Shown: in pieces, positions 27,703-35,693 of the stretch | Layout of the letters: every line of letters begins with the position of its first letter | How positions within the stretch are numbered: the stretch's first letter is position 1 | DNA from: Flavobacteriales bacterium | GTDB taxonomy: Bacteria > Bacteroidota > Bacteroidia > Flavobacteriales > JANQLC01 | Direction of reading: 5' to 3' | NCBI GenBank assembly: GCA_028280815.1 | Contig: JANQLC010000011.1 | Span: 1-61,089, forward strand | DNA length: 61,089 bases | Notes under the pieces: model-generated | Told to the model about the DNA's origin: nothing | Databases searched by the model: none | What the model saw: only the letters and a program-made list of their open reading frames with translations | Translations under genes and position numbers: made by a program

Positions 27703-27774
27703 CCAGCCTTGCACCGTGGATAAGATGCAGCCGAGGCCTTATGACCTCTGATTCTCCGCGAGAGCAAAACTTTT

Positions 27775-27849
27775 CGGGGTGTAGCGTAGCCCGGTTATCG
27801 CGCCTGCTTTGGGAGCAGGAGGTCGCAGGTTCGAATCCTGCCACCCCGA
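27775..27849 (+). tRNA. tRNA-Pro (anticodon TGG)
   Basis: A 75-base cloverleaf. The acceptor stem CGGGGTG pairs with CACCCCG, the anticodon stem CCTGC/GCAGG encloses the loop TTTGGGA (anticodon TGG), and the T-arm is GCAGGTTCGAATCCTGC. The first base is C, usual for bacterial tRNA-Pro. CCA is not encoded. A probable integrase remnant lies about 300 bp downstream. Confidence 0.97.
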
Positions 27850-28129
27850 CTACTGTTTAAAAATCTGTATTTTAGAATACTATGGCAAGTTTTCAGCATC
27901 CTTACCCCTGCTCTAACCACTGATTCTTGCGCTTACAATCCAATTCTCGTCCCGCCTTTGTCCCAACGGCTCCAAATGCGTTTCAGAGGCGTCTTTGATG
28001 CCCATTCGATGATATAGAATCGATACCAAGCGGATGCGGATTCCTGTAGCTATACCCACCGAGACGCGGCTTTCGACTGCCGATAGCGGTAAAATCCTTC
28101 CTCTTTTATTCCCGTTCTCTAAGCGCTTT

Positions 28130-28520
28130 GGCGTAAAGCTGTATCGCAAGGCTACTTGAGGGACGAAAATCCCTTATCGGCAAATTCTTTCCATCGGAGA
28201 AAACCCGCAGCAAAGCGCTGAATTTAGAGGAATTGCAGATGGTTTTGAATTCTCGGAATCGCTTTTACAAAGATATATTTCTTCTGCTATCCCAGCTCAG
28301 GGAATCGACTTCGTCAATTGGGTCAATTTTAAACTATGAGGTGCATCACAAAAACGGCCGTATCTGTTTCAGCTTATTCAAAGGTCGTGCGAATACCTTG
28401 TTGACCCATAGCAATGTATTTTCGAGAGCCGAATCGACTTTGGACCGAAACAGGGCAATAGAAGCAATTATTTCATGCCAAACCCCGCAAAGCGCAGGAG
28501 CACAGGAGAAGTATAGGTGA
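28130..28520 (+). pseudogene. Probable decayed tyrosine recombinase (phage-integrase type)
   Basis: No intact gene occupies 27850-28748. Inside it, one frame reads IGKFFPSEKTRSKALNLEEL and then KDIFLL, like the linker and first catalytic-domain helix of Bacteroidota integrases (KKALTLEEL...RDLFLF). A second frame continues as AIPAQGIDFVNWVNFKL, like the following GIDFVDLAxLK helix. The first frame resumes with HHKNGRICFSLFKGR. This pattern suggests frameshifts in a recombinase gene. The Arg-His-Arg-Tyr catalytic residues cannot be placed. Position just downstream of tRNA-Pro fits an old integration. The reading is by eye only. Confidence 0.4.
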
Positions 28521-28748
28521 TCGGCCTAGCCCTTGAATACTTTACTTATAAAAGACCGAAAAGCCTACAATACCAGCGGTAACGCCCAAGCCACGAGCGG
28601 GATTTGAAACCTCAGCACAAGTTCTCAAACGCATAGCAGCGGATTTTCTCGTCCTCGTTAAAAAGCTGCTTTACCGACTGAAAAATAGGCGTCCAGCTGA
28701 AAACAAAACCGAATACATCAAAGCGATTTACAAAGTGAAACGGGCGGT

Positions 28749-29762
28749 TCAACCGCCAATCTGTATCATGCTCCGATTCCCACGGTGATGTCGATCAGCG
28801 CTTTGCAGTTCCCGCAGGGCATTCATCCCGCTTCGGACTTTACGCTTGGCCTGAACAGCGCGTTGAATGATGGGTTCGATCGGTCTGCCCGAACGAAGTG
28901 CACTGAGCAAGTCGGTTTCAACAATAGAAAAGAGACAGCTCTTGATCTTGCCGTCAGCGGTGATGCGCAATCTATTGCAGGAATCACAAAACGGGTTCGT
29001 CACCGAACTGATCACGGCAAACGTACCGCTGTATCCCGCCACGCGATAACTTTTGGCCGTATCGTTGGGCGCGTCCGCCTCGCGGATGATCTCACGTTCT
29101 CCGAAGTAACCCCCGACAACACGCATGATCGCCCGGTGGGAAACGACTTTTTTCAAATCCCATCGGTTTCCATTAAAAGGCATAAACTCGATAAAGCGAA
29201 CGGCCAGGGGTAGCGTTTTGCCGAGCTGGATGAAATCGATGATCTCATCATCGTTCAAAGATTTTATCAGTACGATATTCAGTTTGACCTCAAATCCGTG
29301 GGCTAGCAAGGATTGCATATTTCGATGGACCTTTTCAAATTCATCTCTGCGTGCGATTTGTCTGAATTTATCGGGTTTCATCGTATCCAAGCTGATGTTT
29401 ATGGCTTGGACGCCACAGGCTTTAAACGAATCGATAAAGCGATCGGCCAAGACCGCATTGGTCGTGAGGGTAAGCGCCACGGGTAAGGTGGATAAACGCT
29501 CCAGAATAAGCCTGAAGTCTTTGCGCACCAAGGGCTCACCACCGGTCAATCGAATTTTGGTGACACCGCATTGGACAAAAATTTTGGCGATCCGATAGAT
29601 TTCTTCGGCTTGCATCAGCTGCGATTTGGGCGAGCAGCGCACGCCCGCTTCGGGCATGCAATAGGTACAGCGCAGGTTGCAACGCTCGGTTAGTGAAATG
29701 CGCAAATAGTTGTGCACCCGGCCAAAGGAATCTGTCAATATCGCTGGTGTTTCTTTAATCAA
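28749..29762 (-). CDS. moaA: GTP 3',8-cyclase MoaA
   Basis: Radical-SAM enzyme that turns GTP into 3',8-cyclo-GTP, the first step of molybdopterin synthesis. The 337 residues carry the N-terminal cluster CNLRCTYCMPEAG (C-x3-C-x2-C), TKIRLTGGEPLVRKDF, and the C-terminal second cluster (NPFCDSCNRLRITADGKIKSC). It ends in the family's Gly-Gly (MIQIGG), which is needed for activity. The start overlaps the moaCB stop by four bases (ATGA), and it is the last gene of the Moco operon. Confidence 0.97.
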   Translation of the reverse strand: MIKETPAILTDSFGRVHNYLRISLTERCNLRCTYCMPEAGVRCSPKSQLMQAEEIYRIAKIFVQCGVTKIRLTGGEPLVRKDFRLILERLSTLPVALTLTTNAVLADRFIDSFKACGVQAINISLDTMKPDKFRQIARRDEFEKVHRNMQSLLAHGFEVKLNIVLIKSLNDDEIIDFIQLGKTLPLAVRFIEFMPFNGNRWDLKKVVSHRAIMRVVGGYFGEREIIREADAPNDTAKSYRVAGYSGTFAVISSVTNPFCDSCNRLRITADGKIKSCLFSIVETDLLSALRSGRPIEPIIQRAVQAKRKVRSGMNALRELQSADRHHRGNRSMIQIGG

Positions 29763-30667
29763 TCGTGTCGAAACCCTTTTAAAATTTTAAAAATATGCAA
29801 TACAGCCGGAAAGATCGCTTCCATCGAGTCCCTAGCCCCTCCGGTGGACCCGGGTAAAGCCAATACCAAGGTTCGACCTATTACACCGGCTACGCTCCGC
29901 GACAGCATGGCATAAGGGGTGCGGTTCTGCCCGTAACTTCTGATGGCCTCCGCGATACCCGGAATGCGCCTGTGCAACAGCGGTTTCAGCGCCTCAGGCG
30001 TAACGTCGCGCTCGGACAAGCCCGTACCGCCAGTGTAAATGATCAGATCGACTCCTCGCCCCTGGTATTGTTCGGCCTGGGCTTGAATGAGGGCTTCGTC
30101 ATCGGGAATGACGACATAGTCGGCGAGGGTCACCTGGCTTTGCCGCAGCTTTTCAACGATGATTTGACCCGTCTTATCTTCTTTTTTTCCAGCGGAAATC
30201 AAATCGGAACACACGACGACCACAGCACTGATATCCTTCGGTTGGTCCCTAAAATCTGACTTGCCTCCCCGCTTTTCCACCAGCTTGATGCGCTGAATTT
30301 CTATGCCTTTATCGATGGGCTTTAGCATATCGTACATATTGAGTGCCACCACGCTCGCGCCGTGCACAGCCTCTACCTCCACCCCCGTTTTACAAATCGC
30401 CTTTACCGTACACAAAATGCGGATTTCCAGACCATCGATTTCATATTCAATGTCCGTATATTCAATGGGAATCGGATGGCAGCTGGGAAGCAAATCCGCC
30501 GTTTTTTTCACAGCCAACAGGCCGATCGCTCGGCTCACGGCGAACACATCCCCTTTGGGAACGGTTTGGTTCTGAATTGCACCTAGGGTTTCCGCCCGGC
30601 CTGCCACGACGACCGCCCGCGCAGTCGCCATTCGCAATGTACTGGTTTTAGGCGTGATATCGATCAT
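29759..30667 (-). CDS. moaCB: Bifunctional cyclic pyranopterin synthase MoaC / molybdopterin adenylyltransferase MoaB
   Basis: A 302-residue fusion. Residues 1 to about 145 are MoaC (cPMP formation) with KGDVFAVSRAIGLLAVKKT, LPSCHPIPI and AVHGASVVALNMYDMLK. Residues from about 150 are MoaB/MogA (adenylylation of molybdopterin) with VVVCSDLISAGKKEDKTG, YTGGTGLSERDVTPEAL and LALPGSTGGARDSMEAIFP. The fusion joins an early and a late pathway step and is known in Bacteroidota. It starts 25 bp after moaE and is coupled to moaA by overlap. Confidence 0.95.
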   Translation of the reverse strand: MIDITPKTSTLRMATARAVVVAGRAETLGAIQNQTVPKGDVFAVSRAIGLLAVKKTADLLPSCHPIPIEYTDIEYEIDGLEIRILCTVKAICKTGVEVEAVHGASVVALNMYDMLKPIDKGIEIQRIKLVEKRGGKSDFRDQPKDISAVVVVCSDLISAGKKEDKTGQIIVEKLRQSQVTLADYVVIPDDEALIQAQAEQYQGRGVDLIIYTGGTGLSERDVTPEALKPLLHRRIPGIAEAIRSYGQNRTPYAMLSRSVAGVIGRTLVLALPGSTGGARDSMEAIFPAVLHIFKILKGFRHD

Positions 30668-30692
30668 CCCTACGAGCTGCTATTTCACTCTT

Positions 30693-31130
30693 TTACCGAT
30701 TGACCTTCCACCGATGCGAAGCATCCCCGAACAGCTCTTTGCCAAAGATGGGAACCTTTGCCTTAATCTCATCTACGATGTACGCTGTAGCTCGGCAAAC
30801 CGCTTCTCGCCGGTCGGATGATACCAATACGAATAGACAGATCTCCCCGGCCTTTACAAGGCCCAAACTGTGGTAGATATGCAGACAGGTGAGATTGAAT
30901 TGCGCAAAGGCAGATTCGCGAATCTCACTCAATTTTTGAGCCGCCATTTCCTCGTAAGCCGTGTATGCTATGGCGGTCACCTGTTTACCCCCTACCGCAT
31001 CGGCGCGCACTTGTCCCAAGAAAGCGCCATGTGCCCCAATCGCGGTGTTGGACTGGTGTTTTGCAATGGCACCTGCGATGAATTCAGCTGAAATGCCACC
31101 GGTTTTAAACACAGCTTTATGATTGTTCAT
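30693..31130 (-). CDS. moaE: Molybdopterin synthase catalytic subunit MoaE
   Basis: With MoaD-thiocarboxylate it inserts sulfur into precursor Z to make molybdopterin. The 145 residues show GAHGAFLGQVRAD, TAYEEMAAQKLSEIRE, IYHSLGLVKAGEICLFVLVSS with the catalytic-region residues, and VDEIKAKVPIFGKELF. The start at 31130 overlaps the moeB stop as ATGA, indicating translational coupling. The frame is open further upstream but only inside moeB. Confidence 0.93.
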   Translation of the reverse strand: MNNHKAVFKTGGISAEFIAGAIAKHQSNTAIGAHGAFLGQVRADAVGGKQVTAIAYTAYEEMAAQKLSEIRESAFAQFNLTCLHIYHSLGLVKAGEICLFVLVSSDRREAVCRATAYIVDEIKAKVPIFGKELFGDASHRWKVNR

Positions 31131-32188
31131 TCCCGCTTGTTTTTGCGCGCTAAGAGGGCTGCAGCCCCGCCTTTCACACTGTAACAATCCCCGAGCGCAT
31201 AGCTTTGCAATAGTGCGACCGCTCGCTTACTTCGCAGCCCCGTTTGGCAAAAGATGATCTTTTCCCTTCGGGGATCCAAGTCTTCGATTTGCTGAGTCAA
31301 GCGACTGAACGGGATACGCTTTATAGCCAAGCCCTTCAGCTCGGGTTGCGCACCCATTTCACGAATGTCGATCCATTGCACATCTCGCTTGCGCAAAGCC
31401 ACTTCAGCCGAAATCTCACCGTAAAGCTCGGGATAATTATGCGCAAAGGTATCCTTAGCGGCCAAGACCCGGTTTATTTCCGACTCCGACCGGTGTAGCA
31501 CTACGCTTGTGGACTCGGCAGACAGCGCATTGTAGAGCCATACTTTTCCGCTCAATACATCTCCGAGCTCCAAAACCAACTTCAATACTTCATTCGCCTG
31601 CATCGCACCGATTAAGCCGGTCAACACGCCCAGCACCCCGACCTCGGAACAATCAGGGACCGTCCCCACCCGAGGGGGCGTGGGAAACAGACAGCGATAG
31701 CTCGGGCCATCTCGATAATTGAATACGGAGAGTTGCCCTTCAAACTTATAAACGGCGGCGTAAACCCAAGGGGCGCCCGTTATCAAAGAGGCATCGTTTA
31801 TGAGGTAGCGACTGGCCAGATCGTCCGTACCATCTACAACGATATCGTAATCGCTACAGCGCGCCAGCGCATTTCGGGGGGTCAACCACTCGGGGTAGGC
31901 TTTTATATCGATATCTGGATTTAAATCCAACAGGCGCGCTCGAGCGGCGAGGGCCTTGTTTTGTCCCAAGGTAGCGGTCCCAAAGAGAATCTGACGTTGC
32001 AAGTTGGACTCCTCGACGATATCGGGGTCGACAATTCCCAATGTGCCGATTCCAGCAGCGGTTAGATATTGCAAAACAGGACAACCCAATCCCCCGGCTC
32101 CCACGACCAATACACGGGCGCACGCCAACTTGTCTTGCCCTTCTCGGCCGAGCTCACGGAGTGCGATATGCCGGATGTATCGACTCAT
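31127..32188 (-). CDS. moeB: MoeB-type adenylyltransferase with C-terminal rhodanese domain
   Basis: E1-like enzyme that adenylates the MoaD C-terminus, here with a rhodanese domain that could supply the sulfur. Residues 1 to about 240 are ThiF/MoeB: RYIRHIALRELGREGQDKL, VVGAGGLGCPVLQYLTAAGI, DPDIVEESNLQRQ, CLFPTPPRVGTVPDCSEVGVLG. Residues from about 260 are rhodanese, with the active-site loop FCQTGLRSKRA. The two CxxC zinc pairs of E. coli MoeB are incomplete here. It lies between moaD (two-base gap) and moaE (ATGA overlap). ThiF-like use cannot be excluded, but context favours Moco. Confidence 0.92.
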   Translation of the reverse strand: MSRYIRHIALRELGREGQDKLACARVLVVGAGGLGCPVLQYLTAAGIGTLGIVDPDIVEESNLQRQILFGTATLGQNKALAARARLLDLNPDIDIKAYPEWLTPRNALARCSDYDIVVDGTDDLASRYLINDASLITGAPWVYAAVYKFEGQLSVFNYRDGPSYRCLFPTPPRVGTVPDCSEVGVLGVLTGLIGAMQANEVLKLVLELGDVLSGKVWLYNALSAESTSVVLHRSESEINRVLAAKDTFAHNYPELYGEISAEVALRKRDVQWIDIREMGAQPELKGLAIKRIPFSRLTQQIEDLDPRREKIIFCQTGLRSKRAVALLQSYALGDCYSVKGGAAALLARKNKRE

Positions 32189-32190
32189 CT

Positions 32191-32424
32191 CTATCCGCCG
32201 GCAAAAGGGGGTAACAAAGCCAAATCGCAGTGGTTAATCAAGGCTTCTTCCGTTGTGATTTCACCATTTTGAGCCACCTGAAAGTCCACCTGCTTCAAAG
32301 GAGGATATTTTTTAAAGAGCAGGGCCAACAGTTCCGAAACGCGATCACCGGAAAGGGAAACGGTTTCTTCACCACATCGGGTGAGCGCTGCGAGCATACC
32401 AAAATACCTAACATTTACATCCAT
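32191..32424 (-). CDS. moaD: Molybdopterin synthase sulfur carrier MoaD
   Basis: A 77-residue ubiquitin-fold protein ending in the Gly-Gly needed for thiocarboxylation (LLPPFAGG). The N-terminus VNVRYFGMLAALTRCGEETV and the central LLALLFKKYPPL fit the family. Its start overlaps the mobA stop by ten bases, and moeB, which activates it, follows after two bases. Confidence 0.93.
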   Translation of the reverse strand: MDVNVRYFGMLAALTRCGEETVSLSGDRVSELLALLFKKYPPLKQVDFQVAQNGEITTEEALINHCDLALLPPFAGG

Positions 32425-32990
32425 GATTCAATTTTTTTCAATTCACTCGGCGTATTGATATTCACCATATACCGAGCTGTGGCATCAGACGCCGAAATCG
32501 CCTTCGAACGCAGTTGGTCGACCCAGACGCGCACCCGCCGCTCCCCCGATTCGATCAGCTTTAAACAAGTGCGCATGCATCCCTTTTTATACAATGCGAT
32601 CAAGGGCATGGTTTCGTTTTGGTGCTGCATTTGAATCACTTGAAACGGTTCTGCCCGATGTGCGACGAGCTGCGCCAAAACCGATGCGTTTATCAGGGGG
32701 ATATCACAGCTCAGGATGAGGTTGCCCCTCGTCTTAGTGTAAAACAACCCCGTGTAGATGCCCGCTAAGGGACCGGCATCTTCAATCAGATCGCTTACGC
32801 GTCTCAACTGAAACCGATCGTATTCCGAGCGACCACTTGCGATGATGATCTCTCCGACCCAAGGCTGTAGCGCTTCTATGATGTGCTGAACAAAGGGTTT
32901 GCCCCGGTATGGAATCAATCCTTTGTCAACACCCATTCGGCTGCTCTCTCCCCCGGCGAGTATAATCCCGGTCAACGGTTCCGCCATCAT
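32415..32990 (-). CDS. mobA: Molybdenum cofactor guanylyltransferase MobA
   Basis: Attaches GMP to Mo-molybdopterin to give MGD, the cofactor form used by NapA. The 191 residues have the nucleotidyltransferase loop GIILAGGESSRMGVDKGLIP, YRGKPFVQHII, the Mg-binding LSCDIPLIN and C-terminal NINTPSELKKIE. The start at 32990 forms an ATGA overlap with the TSUP gene stop. An ATG at 33011 is also in frame but lies inside that gene. Its presence matches the bis-MGD enzyme encoded divergently. Confidence 0.94.
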   Translation of the reverse strand: MMAEPLTGIILAGGESSRMGVDKGLIPYRGKPFVQHIIEALQPWVGEIIIASGRSEYDRFQLRRVSDLIEDAGPLAGIYTGLFYTKTRGNLILSCDIPLINASVLAQLVAHRAEPFQVIQMQHQNETMPLIALYKKGCMRTCLKLIESGERRVRVWVDQLRSKAISASDATARYMVNINTPSELKKIESWM

Positions 32991-33730
32991 GCAAAAAATA
33001 ATTTCACGCAAGCCAACGCCAAGACCAAAGCCAATACGCGTCGCAACTGCCTATTGTTAAAAGTCCGACTGCCCAAATACCCCCCGACAAAGCCGCCGAT
33101 CAAGGCCACGCCGATCCACAAAAACCATTGAGCGGCTAAGGCGACACCACTGCTGAGTTGCCCGATAAAACCCGCAGCGGAATTCACCCAGATAAACAGC
33201 GCGGAAACAGCTGCCGCTTCTTTCATTCGACCCCAATTCAGCAGCAAGATAACCGGTGTCAAGACAATGCCGCCCCCGATGCCGATAAGTCCTGAAAAAA
33301 ATCCGATCGACCCGCCGACCAAAAGCCCGTATCCGGTTTTCACCGGCCTCAGCGTCGCGCTTCCCTTTCCGAATACATCGAGTATCTTGAGAATGGCAAA
33401 GATCAGAAAGACCCCCAGTATCCGCTTGTACAGATGCGCATCCAATTGGATCACGCCGCCGAGAAAAGCCATCGGTATAGAGGCTATCGCAAAGGGGAAA
33501 AATAAATTTTTGTCAAAATGCCCGGCTTTGTAGTAATGGTAAAACGACACAGCCGCTACAAACAGGTTGAGCAGCAAGGCGGTGGGTTTCATCACCGCAG
33601 GCGCAAAGGAAAAAATCGCCATCAGAGCCAGATAGCCACTGGCTCCCCCGTGTCCTACACAGGCGTACAAAAAAGCGATCAGCAGAAGGGCTATCAAAAA
33701 GGTCAGAGTAGGTATGCTCTCAAAACTCAT
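32987..33730 (-). CDS. TSUP-family (TauE/SafE) membrane permease
   Basis: A 247-residue inner-membrane protein with about eight hydrophobic segments arranged as two similar halves (SFESIPTLTFLIALLLIAFL and GYGLLVGGSIGFFSGLIGIG). GHGGASGYLALMA in the first half and FSGLIGIGGGIVLTPVILLL in the second are the repeated TauE signatures. TSUP proteins move sulfur oxyanions or organic acids; its place inside a Moco operon suggests an oxyanion or sulfur-related role, unproven. The start at 33730 overlaps the stop of the modE-like remnant as ATGA. Confidence 0.9.
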   Translation of the reverse strand: MSFESIPTLTFLIALLLIAFLYACVGHGGASGYLALMAIFSFAPAVMKPTALLLNLFVAAVSFYHYYKAGHFDKNLFFPFAIASIPMAFLGGVIQLDAHLYKRILGVFLIFAILKILDVFGKGSATLRPVKTGYGLLVGGSIGFFSGLIGIGGGIVLTPVILLLNWGRMKEAAAVSALFIWVNSAAGFIGQLSSGVALAAQWFLWIGVALIGGFVGGYLGSRTFNNRQLRRVLALVLALACVKLFFA

Positions 33731-33951
33731 AGGGCATCGACTAAATAAAACTGTTCGTCCCAATAATCCCAAGCATGCTCATGGATCGCTTCAAAGGCTT
33801 CAACCGACTTATTTCCAAGAGGCGTCAAGCGCCCACCGGTTTCCCCGATGGCCTTGAGCGGGCGAACTCGGCCTTCACCGAGCAGCGTCCTGCCACCTAT
33901 TCCCAGCCCAATCTCGCTCTTAATCTGATCGGACCATAGTCGATCTATCAA
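33727..33951 (-). pseudogene. ModE-like N-terminal domain with the helix-turn-helix core deleted
   Basis: A 74-codon frame from TTG 33951. The first part, GLGIGGRTLLGEGRVRPLKA with IGETG after it, matches the start of the winged-helix domain of molybdate regulators (FLGxGRVxLLxxIxExG). The last part, GRLTPLGNKSVEAFEAI, matches its wing and final helix (GGGxxLTPLGxxxxxxFxxI). The roughly 40 residues that should lie between them, including the recognition helix (SISAAAKxLGMSYRxAW in the family), are missing without loss of frame. The C-terminal molybdate-binding domain is also absent. It sits between moeA and the TSUP gene. It may be a dead regulator kept for coupling, or a small protein with a new role. 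Confidence 0.6.
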
Positions 33952-33967
33952 ATAGTCGATCTATCAA
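33936..33967 (-). repeat. Perfect 16-bp tandem repeat at the moeA stop codon
   Basis: ATAGTCGATCTATCAA occurs at 33936-33951 and again at 33952-33967 (plus strand). One copy holds the moeA stop codon, and the other holds, at the equivalent position, the TTG that could start the modE-like frame. Confidence 0.85.
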
Positions 33968-35175
33968 GCAGGTAAAATAAAGGTTTCGACCCCATCTCCA
34001 GGCTTGATCTCGGCTGTGTCTTCGGGCATATAAACCAGCGCATCGGCCTGTGCAAAAGACTGCAACATAGCCGAAGACTGACCGCCGAGAATGTGCACTT
34101 TTTCACCTTTGACAAGGGATTTTAAAAATTGTGCGCGATTTCCTCTTTTAACGAAATGAGAAGCCGATTCCTTAGTGGATGGATTGAGTTGAAAGCCGGT
34201 TTCTCCGGCTATTCTTTGCAGCGCAGGACAGACATAGATATAAAAGCAAGTCAGCGCTGAAGCGGGGTTGCCCGGCAGTGCGAAGACCAGCGTGCGCCCT
34301 CGCTTACCGAAGAACAGGGGCTTGCCCGGCTTTTGTCTTACCTTGTAAAAAATGGTTTCGACGCCCAAGTCTTGCAGTGCGTTCCCGACAAAGTCGAAAT
34401 CACCGACCGAAATGCCGCCCGTAATCAAGACGACTTCCCGCTCGCGAATCGCCCGGCCCAATAAATCGGTGATTTTTTGCGCATCGTCTCTGCATTTACA
34501 AACCGAGACATCACCATATCCGAGCCGCCTTAAAGCGCTCGAAAGCATGGCATTGTTGCTCTCGTATATCTGCCCCCTGCGCAGCTGTTGGTGGTTATCT
34601 ATCAATTCATTTCCCGTTGCGATAAGGGCGATAGACGGTTTTTTAAGGACGGGCACGCTTGCGATGCCAAGCGCAGATAGAAAACCAACAGCCGCCGGAT
34701 TCAACCGGGTTCCCTGCTTCAATGCCGTCTCTCCGCGCTTGAGCTGTTCTCCGAGAGGCCTTATATTTTCTCCTACTGAAACGGATTCTACACACTTTAA
34801 AACCGGAGCTTCCACCTGAACTCTCTCCTGCCTGATCACGGCATCGGCCGTATCGGGAACCGGGGCACCAGTAAAGATGCGAACCGCCTCACCGGTTCGC
34901 AAAACCGTGTGCTTCTCGTCTCCGGGACATATCTCGTCAACGATTCGATACGCATCCGCATCAGCCTTAGGATGCAAGCGCAGCGCATAGCCATCCATAG
35001 CCGATTGGGAAAAGGGAGGCATATCGATCGGCGATACGATGTCTTCCGACAGTACACAAGAGCTCGCTTCCAGGCAGCTCAGCATTTGCGTTCGATCAGA
35101 TCGCACGCTGTGCGCATATACGAGTCGTATGGCTTGCTCCACGCTGATCACAGTCGCTCTTTCAATCGTTCTCAC
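33964..35175 (-). CDS. moeA: Molybdopterin molybdotransferase MoeA
   Basis: Inserts molybdate into adenylylated molybdopterin. The 403 residues carry PIDMPPFSQSAMDGYALR, IFTGAPVPDTADAVIRQE, the MPT-binding-fold ITGGISVGDFDFVGNAL with VRQKPGKPLFFGKRG, and FALPGNPASALTCFYIYVCP. Length is standard. It is the first gene of the Moco operon, with a promoter box 68 bases upstream, and diverges from the nap operon. The following gene starts 13 bases after its stop. Confidence 0.96.
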   Translation of the reverse strand: MRTIERATVISVEQAIRLVYAHSVRSDRTQMLSCLEASSCVLSEDIVSPIDMPPFSQSAMDGYALRLHPKADADAYRIVDEICPGDEKHTVLRTGEAVRIFTGAPVPDTADAVIRQERVQVEAPVLKCVESVSVGENIRPLGEQLKRGETALKQGTRLNPAAVGFLSALGIASVPVLKKPSIALIATGNELIDNHQQLRRGQIYESNNAMLSSALRRLGYGDVSVCKCRDDAQKITDLLGRAIREREVVLITGGISVGDFDFVGNALQDLGVETIFYKVRQKPGKPLFFGKRGRTLVFALPGNPASALTCFYIYVCPALQRIAGETGFQLNPSTKESASHFVKRGNRAQFLKSLVKGEKVHILGGQSSAMLQSFAQADALVYMPEDTAEIKPGDGVETFILPA

Positions 35176-35242
35176 TCCAAGGCAATTGGCGCATGACTTT
35201 TCTCCGACTTATCGAGGCAGATCAAAATCTGCTATTTCCCTG

Positions 35243-35250
35243 CAAATATA
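35243..35250 (-). promoter_or_regulatory. -7 promoter box of the Moco operon (moeA)
   Basis: Minus-strand TATATTTG followed by C, a perfect TAnnTTTG, 68 bases before the moeA ATG. Confidence 0.65.
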
Positions 35251-35299
35251 AGGAAAAAGAATCGGCCGAGAAAGGGCCTATACACCGCACAAACCGAGT

Positions 35300-35323
35300 A
35301 GTCGATCCAAACCTGAATCGACT
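35300..35323. promoter_or_regulatory. Inverted repeat between divergent moeA and napD
   Basis: AGTCGAT (35300-35306) and ATCGACT (35317-35323) form a perfect 7-bp dyad with a 10-bp spacer. It lies between the two opposed promoters, where a shared regulator would bind. TCGAT words are frequent in this genome, so chance is possible. Confidence 0.35.
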
Positions 35324-35415
35324 CGTGAACACGGGCTTACAAATCGGACTTTTTAGACTCGATACAAATTGGGATAAAACGCGATGGCTAAGCCCTTCGA
35401 TCCCCTATTTATCGG

Positions 35416-35423
35416 TAGATTTG
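35416..35423 (+). promoter_or_regulatory. -7 promoter box of the nap operon
   Basis: TAGATTTG, a perfect TAnnTTTG, 21 bases before the napD ATG. Confidence 0.6.
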
Positions 35424-35444
35424 TAAGGCGAAAATCGCTCGTCC

Positions 35445-35693
35445 ATGCGGATAAAAAGCTATTTGGCATACCCACAGGAGGGCAGAAAGGAAGAATTGGC
35501 CCGATCGATTTCAAATGTGGAAGGCTGTGCGGTCATCCCGGCAAAGAATAGAGATGTACTCATCGTAATCACCGATTCGGAAAATCAGGCAGCAGACGAT
35601 CGGTTAAGGCAAAGACTCGAGTGCACTGAAAGCCTAAAATGGCTGGCGATGGTCTCTGGATTTAGCGGCTCCGAAAGACAATCGAATGTATAG
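35445..35693 (+). CDS. napD: NapD-like maturation chaperone
   Basis: An 82-residue cytoplasmic protein placed directly before napA and overlapping it by eight bases. The body IKSYLAYPQEGRKEELARSI, then EGCAVIPAKNRDVLIVITDS, has the size and ferredoxin-like beta-alpha-beta pattern of NapD, which binds the NapA twin-arginine signal peptide to hold back export until the cofactor is loaded. The identification rests on position and pattern; sequence likeness to proteobacterial NapD is low. Confidence 0.75.
   Translation: MRIKSYLAYPQEGRKEELARSISNVEGCAVIPAKNRDVLIVITDSENQAADDRLRQRLECTESLKWLAMVSGFSGSERQSNV

Noticed and set aside
27203-27844. 213-codon minus-strand frame across rplS and tRNA-Pro
   Set aside because: It is antisense to a ribosomal protein gene and a tRNA. 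Its first residues (MAGFEPATSCSQSRR) are the familiar false translation of a tRNA gene.
35193-35426. 77-codon plus-strand frame between moeA and napD
   Set aside because: It covers both divergent promoters and the dyad, and its product has no features of a real protein.
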